Assembly (NCBI GenBank): GCA_002726335.1
Contig: PBSR01000071.1
Span: 1 to 19,035, forward strand
Direction of reading: 5' to 3'
DNA from: Gemmatimonadaceae bacterium
GTDB taxonomy: Bacteria; Latescibacterota; UBA2968; UBA8231
Length of the DNA: 19,035 bases
The notes under the pieces were generated by a model. The model was given only the letters and a program-made list of their open reading frames with translations, was not told the origin of the DNA and did not search any database. Position 1 is the stretch's first letter; every line of letters starts with the position of its first letter. The position numbers and the translations under genes were made by a program. This document shows positions 14,701 through 19,035 of the stretch, piece by piece.

Positions 14701-15353
14701 AACTCCTGGAAGCGTCGGGCCCGTCCCACCTGTCGGCCGAGGTAATCGACCTGTCGCTTGACCTCGGAGATGATGTCTTCCAGCCGGGTGAGGTCGGCCT
14801 CCGTCGATTCGAGCTTGTTCCACGTCGACCGCCGCCGGGCCTTGTACTTGGTGATGCCCGCCGCCTCTTCGAGGATGCGGCGACGGTTCTCCGTCTTCTC
14901 ACTGATGATTTCGTCTACCATGCCCTGCTCCATCACCGAGTAGGCGCCAGGGCCGAGGCCGGTGTCCATCAGCAGGTTCTGGATGTCCAGCAGGCGACAG
15001 GGGACCTTGTTGAGCAGGTAGTCGCTCTCTCCCGAGCGGAACAGCCGCCGGGTGACGGTCACTTCGGTATAGTCGATAGGCAGGACGTGTTCGCTGTTGT
15101 CGATGGTCAGTGACACTTCTGCCATGCCCAGGGGCTTGCGGGCCCGGGTGCCGGCGAAGATGACATCCTCCATCTTATGGCCACGGATGGCGCTGGCCCG
15201 CTGCTCTCCCAGCACCCAGCGGATGGCCTCGACAACGTTCGACTTGCCACAGCCGTTGGGGCCGACGATGCCGGTGATCCCCACTCCAAAGGGGATCTCC
15301 GTCTTGTTCATGAAGGACTTGAAACCGAAGATGTCGAGGTGGGTCAGGCGCAA
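11787..15353 (-). CDS. smc: Chromosome segregation protein SMC
   Basis: A full-length 1188-residue SMC, the ATPase core of the bacterial condensin that organises and separates chromosomes, acting with ScpA and ScpB. The N-terminal head has LDIFGFKSF (6-14) and Walker A GPNGCGKS (31-38). Long coiled coils rich in Glu, Arg and Gln run from about 170 to 500 and 670 to 1010. The hinge lies at about 505-660 (GVLGDLIEVDPDWDQAVEVALGDA). The C-terminal head has the LSGGEKALTAIAL signature (1089-1101), Walker B CILDEVDAPLDD (1115-1126) and VTHNK. The start is TTG at 15353, supported by AGGAGA 7 bases upstream and by the match of the first residues to the family. A sigma70-like promoter lies just upstream. 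scpA and scpB are not in this window. Confidence 0.98.
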   Translation of the reverse strand: MRLTHLDIFGFKSFMNKTEIPFGVGITGIVGPNGCGKSNVVEAIRWVLGEQRASAIRGHKMEDVIFAGTRARKPLGMAEVSLTIDNSEHVLPIDYTEVTVTRRLFRSGESDYLLNKVPCRLLDIQNLLMDTGLGPGAYSVMEQGMVDEIISEKTENRRRILEEAAGITKYKARRRSTWNKLESTEADLTRLEDIISEVKRQVDYLGRQVGRARRFQEFKTELDDLELRFGRHQYFGIGAQLQPLQVEFDEVSRASETGLTQFTAREADLEKRRLAVTEAEHALQEAGVALSRCVEEIHELDNRLVSSRERREAREHFIERASGQLEETRRQLQETRRQLGETGENLEAAGAEVESNREKLQSQEATATAADAEYESSRSGLDAENHRLRELLREKGERSGSLARLRSERESLQQDQEQLGAELGTVDKDLASARDSGQQAEQELEQRGERLRRIESDLADGRRRRADAGAAIEASGQKITDLRRGIEAEQARIQVLERVRSGYEGYSSGVRELLVDSPYTELFEGVLGDLIEVDPDWDQAVEVALGDAVEALVARGDSGLLEALTYLRERSGRAGIFPLEWQAPRQAMAIDLSDVAGVQGPLADRVRAGGPVAPLLDRLLHNTYVVDDLTAALEVSRRHRGLSVRLVTADGQGVDIDGRLAGGARSDHDDSVLGRGREIRQLRANVSRQHARLSAAQAADGSEHTRRAVLDGYITDLTELLEVERDAEREVRQRQRSAHEEVNRQQARHTQLQQRLEQSRQRLAELEDGGRGQEERLATIESEAVELEERLQAREERVRSAEQVRREQIEALNALRVESVRVTEKAEGLRREMQRFTGLQQEHGKTIERIEHEVSQAEGDRAGLAEREADTTAQLATKHSERDGLDEQRNERLRHQQEVSVASRELDQEISRLQRQLSTQRERRHQLELKLAELSSEATRIKDRLTEEYDVDVESLGPLNEEGFDAAVAENRLGELRRGIARLGNVHVGVLEEYEEQKERYDFLVQHRDDLMAAVEDLRKTLQHIDRVARRMFRETFEQIREKFRETYGRFFPGGEADLQIEADVDPLESNIEIIARPRGKKLQNIGLLSGGEKALTAIALLFAIYQVKPSPWCILDEVDAPLDDANVERFLRVLREFAKGTQFCMVTHNKLSMASSDTLHGVTMPEEGVSQLVSVHVVEEMLDEAAG

Positions 15354-15392
15354 GCTGGGTCTCCTGGGGCTTCCGTCGCGGTTCGGGCTAAT

Positions 15393-15420
15393 ATACTACA
15401 GATGGGGGCGGAGCGGACAA
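15393..15420 (-). promoter_or_regulatory. Sigma70-like promoter for smc
   Basis: On the - strand, TTGTCC (15420-15415) and TAGTAT (15398-15393) are spaced by 16 bases, with an overlapping TATATT as an alternative -10. The predicted leader to the smc TTG is about 33 bases. Matches are four of six at each element. Confidence 0.5.
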
Positions 15421-15514
15421 AGAATACCAGATGTGGACCCCATGGTCAAGATTCGCTTGAATATCCCACCCTTCCAGCCTACCTTGCCAGTATGTTGAAA
15501 GATGCCGGAACTCC

Positions 15515-15715
15515 ATGACGCTCAACGACCTACTCGCCGATGTGCTCGACGAACTGCCGGATGACCGCCGGAAGGTGGTGGACGATATGATCGAGAAATT
15601 CGGCGCCAGCGATACCTTTCACTTCACCCTGGCTCTGCTGGCCGGGACGGACAGCCGTGAGCGTCGCCTGGTCCGCATGCTGATCAACGACCTGGAACGC
15701 ACGGAAATGGAGTGA
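15515..15715 (+). CDS. Small acidic/basic helical protein of unknown function
   Basis: A 66-residue protein with no recognised family. It appears wholly helical, with an N-terminal LNDLLADVLDELPDDRRKVVDDMIEKFG stretch and a basic C-terminal RERRLVRMLINDLERTEME helix, and no membrane segment or cysteine. The regular spacing of Leu, Val and Ile suggests a small helical bundle or partner-binding protein. ATG at 15515 follows a weak CCGGAA. It diverges from smc across 161 bases. It is followed after 88 bases by another small protein and then by an HPr-kinase-like gene, so a shared transcript is possible. Coding potential is supported by typical composition but not by homology. Confidence 0.55.
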   Translation: MTLNDLLADVLDELPDDRRKVVDDMIEKFGASDTFHFTLALLAGTDSRERRLVRMLINDLERTEME

Positions 15716-15756
15716 CCTCCAAAGAGCTACAGCGATCCCGATCGTTGTCGATATAC

Positions 15757-15804
15757 AGAGAGAGACTACTTAGTGGAAAGTAGTACTGAGAAAGGACTCT
15801 CTCT
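15757..15804 (+). promoter_or_regulatory. Leader hairpin enclosing the ribosome binding site of the 15804 gene
   Basis: AGAGAGAG (15757-15764) pairs with CTCTCTCT (15797-15804). Directly inside, ACTACTT (15765-15771) pairs with AAGTAGT (15778-15784) around a 6-base loop. The ribosome binding site AAAGGA (15791-15796) sits in the 12-base bulge, and the first base of the TTG start is in the outer stem. This could control translation. Confidence 0.45.
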
Positions 15805-16082
15805 TGGTCGCCATATTTCTTCTGCTCCTGATCCCCCTGGGGCTGCGCTATCTCGCCGTCCGGCACATGAATCTCCTCCACCGGCGTCTCGCCCACGGGG
15901 AGGAAGATCTGCGCCAGTTGCAGGCGCGCTTCTCCGTTGTACGGGAGGATCTGATCGACACACGTCGCAGAGTGCGCCAGTATCAGGTGCGCAAGAACTT
16001 TATCGGCAACGACATCCATCGGGAACGCGAACGCCTCGTCGAAGCCCGCAGTCAAGCAAGAACCGATCGTATGGCCGCCTGA
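15804..16082 (+). CDS. Small single-pass membrane coiled-coil protein
   Basis: A 92-residue protein with an N-terminal membrane segment (about residues 2-18, VAIFLLLLIPLGLRYLA). A basic/acidic helix follows to the end (LAHGEEDLRQLQARFSVVREDLIDTRRRVRQY) with coiled-coil character. The start is taken as TTG at 15804 because AAAGGA lies 7 bases upstream and the membrane segment begins at once. No family recognised. It has the same design as the two small proteins at 5940-6589, without clear sequence identity. It ends 10 bases before the HPr-kinase-like gene, suggesting co-expression. Its leader can form a hairpin around the ribosome binding site. Confidence 0.6.
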   Translation: MVAIFLLLLIPLGLRYLAVRHMNLLHRRLAHGEEDLRQLQARFSVVREDLIDTRRRVRQYQVRKNFIGNDIHRERERLVEARSQARTDRMAA

Positions 16083-16092
16083 GCCAGCAGCC

Positions 16093-16947
16093 GTGAGTCG
16101 CCGCCAACTGCGACTGCTCGGCGTTGATATCGACCTCTCCTGGAGCGATCCTGTCCTGCGGGTCGTCGGCGAGGATCTGTATGCCGATGCGGATGTCGGC
16201 GCTGTCGGCGGAACGGGTCTGCATCTGCGACGGTCAGCCAACGGATACGTCCTGGACGTGGAGGGTGACAGTGCTCCCGAACGCGGGACTCTCGGGGAGC
16301 TGTTCCAGGATGCCGAGATGGAGATCACGGAAGTGATCCTCGATCATCTCCGCCACCGGTACCTTCCTCTCCACGCAGCGGCTGTCGGGCGCCGCGACCG
16401 GGGTCTGCTCGCCATCGGCGCCCACGATGCGGGCAAGACGAGTCTGGCCTGCAGCCTGGCCCGTTCCGGCTTCGCCCTGCTGTCGGATGAAATCGCCCCG
16501 GTGCGTCCAGCGGACCTGACCGTATTCCCCTTCCCTCGTGATCTCATCCTGCACGACGGCACCTGCCGCAACCTGACCGGCCTGCCGCCGTCCCCGGAAT
16601 TCAAGTGCTTCCCCGGTTATCGCTATCTGCCGCCGACAGCGGTGAGCGCCGGGCCATCGCCGACAGCGGTCCCGGTGGGCGCTCTGCTGTTTCCACAGAG
16701 AGGGGAGGGGCTGCCCGTCGAGCTGTCGACCATCGGGCCGGCGGCGTCCGCTCAGATTCTGCTCGAGCAGAGCTTCGATCTGGCGGGTGTCGGGGGGGCA
16801 CAGGCCATCGACTGTGCCGCCCGGCTGGCGCAGTTGCCGGCAGCCCGGATCACCTTCGCCGATGCCGCCGACGCCGTGGGCCCGGTCTGGCGCTGGTGGG
16901 AGGAGGCCACGGAGCGTTCAGAAGTCGAGTCCGGCGTCGTCCGGTAA
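16093..16947 (+). CDS. HPr kinase/phosphorylase-like P-loop protein
   Basis: A 284-residue protein related to the C-terminal kinase domain of HPr kinase/phosphorylase (HprK-like family). Visible markers are LPLHAAAVG (91-99), the P-loop IGAHDAGKTSLACSLA (108-123) with Lys115, then LLSDEIAPV (129-137) where HprK has its acidic catalytic motif, and FPFPRDLIL, which matches the family pattern PxPR. Stand-alone members of this group often sit in peptide-modification or capsule loci, where they may phosphorylate serine of a protein or peptide; no such substrate is recognisable here. The start is GTG at 16093, 10 bases after the previous stop, with a poor ribosome binding site. Its last 30 bases overlap the convergent DUF2203 gene. 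Confidence 0.75.
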   Translation: MSRRQLRLLGVDIDLSWSDPVLRVVGEDLYADADVGAVGGTGLHLRRSANGYVLDVEGDSAPERGTLGELFQDAEMEITEVILDHLRHRYLPLHAAAVGRRDRGLLAIGAHDAGKTSLACSLARSGFALLSDEIAPVRPADLTVFPFPRDLILHDGTCRNLTGLPPSPEFKCFPGYRYLPPTAVSAGPSPTAVPVGALLFPQRGEGLPVELSTIGPAASAQILLEQSFDLAGVGGAQAIDCAARLAQLPAARITFADAADAVGPVWRWWEEATERSEVESGVVR

Positions 16948-17403
16948 CACATCATCCTTGCCCATGACGACGGCCTGGTCGTCGGTCAGCTCCCGTCTGC
17001 CGCGGAATCCTGTTTCGAGCTCGTGCCAGTGCGTCAGGCGGGGTTCGCCTCGCTGCCAGCACAGATACACCCAGCGTCCATCGAAGGTGGTGGGGAAGTC
17101 GACGATGCCGCTCTCGAGGCCGCCGGACGGCAGGCGCACACCGCGGGTCATGAGATCTTGCTCGGCGATGCCCTGGATGGTGCGCGCAGCGTCGGCCATG
17201 CCGCGGCGGTGCTGCAGGAACTCATCATGATCCGGGTTGTCTGGAGATTCGATGCGATCCGCCCACATGGCCTCGAGAATCTGGGCAGCTTCACTATGGC
17301 GCTGCCAGCGCTGACGGTGCCCGTCGAGACGCTCGAAGACCGATTCGACCCACGGAATCAGCTCGTTCGCCGCTTCGACTGTGAATGCCCGGTGGGTGGC
17401 CAT
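16918..17403 (-). CDS. DUF2203 family protein
   Basis: A 161-residue protein matching the DUF2203 pattern. There is an N-terminal FTVEAANELIPWVESVF motif (about 6-22), helical segments, then SGIVDFPTTFDGRWVYLCWQRGEPRLTHWHELETGFRGRREL near 121-162 of the open frame, with the characteristic DFP, LCW, GE and WHE groups. Members are small cytoplasmic proteins in many bacteria; function is unknown. ATG at 17403 is chosen because the family begins just before the FTVEAA motif; an open extension to 17484 has no support. TATACT lies just upstream on the - strand. Its 3' end overlaps the convergent HPr-kinase-like gene by 30 bases. Confidence 0.85.
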   Translation of the reverse strand: MATHRAFTVEAANELIPWVESVFERLDGHRQRWQRHSEAAQILEAMWADRIESPDNPDHDEFLQHRRGMADAARTIQGIAEQDLMTRGVRLPSGGLESGIVDFPTTFDGRWVYLCWQRGEPRLTHWHELETGFRGRRELTDDQAVVMGKDDVLPDDAGLDF

Positions 17404-17458
17404 GGCGTCAGTATAGCCACCATATACTGGGGGTGCCACAGGGATTGACCCGCACTTC

Positions 17459-17487
17459 TTGCGTAGGCGCCCGGGGGCCTTCATATT
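17459..17487 (+). promoter_or_regulatory. Possible promoter for gatC
   Basis: TTGCGT (17459-17464) and CATATT (17482-17487) are spaced by 17 bases. The -10 lies between GGGCC and GGCCC arms, so an operator is possible. Element matches are moderate. Confidence 0.3.
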
Positions 17488-17525
17488 TGGCCCGGGACAG
17501 CTTTGGCCCCAGGAGACCGATCCGG

Positions 17526-17813
17526 ATGTCAGTCACCACAGAGGACGTGAGACGTGTGGCAGCACTCGCCCGGCTCGATCTGTCAGCCGACGAACAGGCC
17601 CGGCTCACCGACGAACTCGGTCGGATTCTCCAGTACATTGGAAAGCTGAATGAGCTGGATACGGACGGTGTGGCGCCTTCGGCACACGCGATTCCGGTGG
17701 CCGGCACGTTCCGCGCCGACGAACCGGAGATCTTCTCCGGTCTGGACGAACTGCTCGCCCAGGCACCGGACCGGCGCGACGGGTATTTCCGGGTCCCACG
17801 GGTGATCGAATAA
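17526..17813 (+). CDS. gatC: Asp-tRNA(Asn)/Glu-tRNA(Gln) amidotransferase subunit C
   Basis: A 95-residue GatC, the small subunit that stabilises GatA and GatB in the complex converting Glu-tRNA(Gln) and Asp-tRNA(Asn) to their amidated forms. Family features are VRRVAALARLDLSADEQARLTDELGRILQYIGKLNELDTDGVAPSAH-like order: the ARLDLS motif near residue 15, a long amphipathic helix, LDTDGVAP near 44-51, then RADEP and the closing GYFRVPRVIE. The length is normal. ATG at 17526 has AGGAGA 9 bases upstream. Presence of GatCAB would imply that the organism lacks GlnRS and/or AsnRS. gatA does not follow, as it often does; a strong terminator and pyrG come next, so gatA and gatB must be elsewhere. Confidence 0.95.
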   Translation: MSVTTEDVRRVAALARLDLSADEQARLTDELGRILQYIGKLNELDTDGVAPSAHAIPVAGTFRADEPEIFSGLDELLAQAPDRRDGYFRVPRVIE

Positions 17814-17832
17814 CTCAGCATCAGCAGACACG

Positions 17833-17865
17833 AGCGGCGGCAGAGATGCCGCCGCTTCTCTTTTT
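17833..17865 (+). terminator. Intrinsic terminator after gatC
   Basis: AGCGGCGGCA (17833-17842) pairs perfectly with TGCCGCCGCT (17847-17856) around a GAGA loop, followed by TCTCTTTTT. It is a strong Rho-independent terminator 19 bases after the gatC stop and 32 bases before pyrG. Confidence 0.93.
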
Positions 17866-17896
17866 ATGCCGCATCAAGCAGAGGGTAGAAGGGTAG

Positions 17897-19035
17897 ATGA
17901 CCGACTACACAGGTCCGAAGTACGTCGTGGTCACCGGCGGCGTCATGAGCGGCGTCGGCAAGGGACTTACCACCGCTTCCATGGGACGCATCCTTGGCGA
18001 ATACGGATACCGTACGACAGCCGTCAAGATCGATCCCTACATCAACTACGACGCGGGCACCATGCGACCCACCGAACACGGCGAGGTCTGGGTAACCGAC
18101 GACGGTGGTGAGATCGATCAGGACCTGGGCAACTACGAACGATTCCTCGGCCTCGATCTGCCTCGACAGAACAATCTGACTACGGGACAGATTTACCACA
18201 CCGTCATCGAGCGCGAACGGCGTGGCGAATACCTGGGGCAGACGGTGCAGCCGATTCCCCATCTCACGGACGAAGTTCAGCGACGCATCATGGAAGCCGG
18301 TGACGGCTTCGATATCGTCCTGATCGAGATCGGCGGAACGGGCGGTGACTACGAGAACGAGCTCTTCCTGTTTGCTGTCAAGGGCATGGAGCGCGAGATC
18401 GGCGAGGAGCACTTCGTCTACGCCCTCATCACCTATCTGCCGATCCCGCAGCACGTGGGCGAGATGAAGACGAAGCCGACGCAGCAAGCGATCCGGTTGC
18501 TCGCCCAGCAGGGAATCTTCCCGGACTTCATCGTCTGCCGTGCCGAGACCGCTCTCGATGACGTGCGCAAGAAGAAGATCATGGTCAACGCCAACGTGCC
18601 GATGGATCACATCATCTCGGCACCGGATATGGCCACGATCTACGATATTCCCATCCGGCTCCAGGAGGAGGGGCTCGGCGAGAAGCTGCTGAAGAAGATG
18701 GGTCTCGAACCCCGCCGTGAGCCCGACTGGACTCACTGGCGGCAACTGCTAGAGCGCAGCAAGACTCCCAGCCGGACGCTGCGCGTGGCCATGGTCGGCA
18801 AGTACGTCGAGATCGGCGACTTCCAGCTTACCGATTCGTACATCTCGGTGAACCAATCGCTGTTGCACGCCGGGGTTGACGCCGACACGAAAGTGGAGAT
18901 CACCTGGATCGATGGTCGTGCCTTCGAGCGCGGTGATCTCGAGGTCGAATCCCTCTCCGAGTTCGGTGGCATCATCGTACCGGGTGCCTTCGGTGAAGGC
19001 GGAGCTGAGGGTGTCATCGCAGCGTTGGAGTACGC
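17897..19035 (+). CDS. pyrG: CTP synthase, divergent type (3' end outside window)
   Basis: The first 379 residues of CTP synthase (usual length about 530-550), which makes CTP from UTP using ATP and glutamine nitrogen. Synthetase-domain features are the P-loop-like GGVMSGVGKG (14-23), KIDPYINYDAGTMRPTEHGEVWVTDDGGE-like UTP/Mg site (44-72), NYERFLG, TTGQIY (95-100), YLGQTVQPIPH (112-122), IEIGGTGGDYE (143-153) and KTKPTQQAI (191-199). The class I glutamine amidotransferase domain starts near 295 (LRVAMVGKYVE), and the window ends before its catalytic Cys. Compared with common bacterial PyrG, GGVVSSLGKG is GGVMSGVGKG, nearer archaeal forms, and GGTVGD is GGTGGD. ATG at 17897 has GAAGGG upstream. 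It is preceded by the gatC terminator, so it should have its own promoter. Confidence 0.95.
   Translation, partial: MTDYTGPKYVVVTGGVMSGVGKGLTTASMGRILGEYGYRTTAVKIDPYINYDAGTMRPTEHGEVWVTDDGGEIDQDLGNYERFLGLDLPRQNNLTTGQIYHTVIERERRGEYLGQTVQPIPHLTDEVQRRIMEAGDGFDIVLIEIGGTGGDYENELFLFAVKGMEREIGEEHFVYALITYLPIPQHVGEMKTKPTQQAIRLLAQQGIFPDFIVCRAETALDDVRKKKIMVNANVPMDHIISAPDMATIYDIPIRLQEEGLGEKLLKKMGLEPRREPDWTHWRQLLERSKTPSRTLRVAMVGKYVEIGDFQLTDSYISVNQSLLHAGVDADTKVEITWIDGRAFERGDLEVESLSEFGGIIVPGAFGEGGAEGVIAALEY

Noticed and set aside
17864..18745. Open frame on the - strand opposite pyrG (293 codons)
   Set aside because: It is a shadow of the CTP synthase gene, which shows all family motifs on the + strand.
1..19035. 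tRNA, rRNA, CRISPR, insertion sequence or phage genes
   Set aside because: No cloverleaf-like intergenic sequence, spaced direct repeats, transposase or phage motifs were seen; nearly all sequence is accounted for by genes.

Overview
This is a GC-rich bacterial window with tightly packed genes on both strands. GTG and TTG starts are common, most genes have purine-rich ribosome binding sites, and convergent genes are separated by only a few bases. A bacterial SMC, GatC, an OmpA-type peptidoglycan-binding protein with a signal peptide, ECF sigma factors and SEC-C motifs point to a diderm bacterium. The ECF sigma factor with a membrane tail, the planctomycete/Bacteroidota-like FG-GAP protein and the divergent CTP synthase would fit an uncultured FCB/PVC-type lineage (for example Latescibacterota, Krumholzibacteriota or Gemmatimonadota relatives). 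That placement is inference; no rRNA or tRNA is present to settle it.

Layout. Positions 1-1046 (+) hold two tandem OmpA-C-domain proteins, the first cut by the window edge. Positions 1063-5858 (-) are a four-gene run with gaps of 7-15 bases. In transcription order it encodes an FG-GAP/VCBS-like propeller protein, an alkaline-phosphatase-superfamily (sulfatase-like) enzyme with Thr at the nucleophile position, a GT4-like glycosyltransferase and a five-bladed-propeller glycosidase-like protein. None has an obvious signal peptide, so this looks like an undescribed glycan-related cassette acting in the cytoplasm or by an unrecognised export route. Positions 5940-6589 (+) encode two translationally coupled small membrane-anchored coiled-coil proteins. 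Next comes a sigma factor with a C-terminal membrane segment (6709-7605, +), preceded by a two-tier stem-loop.

Positions 7624-9417 (-) carry an M42 metallopeptidase and a conventional ECF sigma factor, separated by an intrinsic terminator and a perfect palindrome. Positions 9750-11762 (+) form an operon with a clear sigma70-like promoter: a SEC-C protein, an RmlC-like epimerase and an orotate-phosphoribosyltransferase-like protein with a degenerate PRPP loop. Positions 11787-15353 (-) are a full-length smc.

Positions 15515-16947 (+) hold a small unknown protein, a third small TM/coiled-coil protein whose leader can fold around its ribosome binding site, and an HPr-kinase-like P-loop protein. 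A DUF2203 gene converges on the last of these (16918-17403, -). The window ends with gatC, a strong terminator and the 5' part of a divergent pyrG.

No CRISPR array, insertion sequence, phage gene, tRNA or rRNA was seen. The long open frames antisense to smc, the FG-GAP gene and others are GC-driven shadows.
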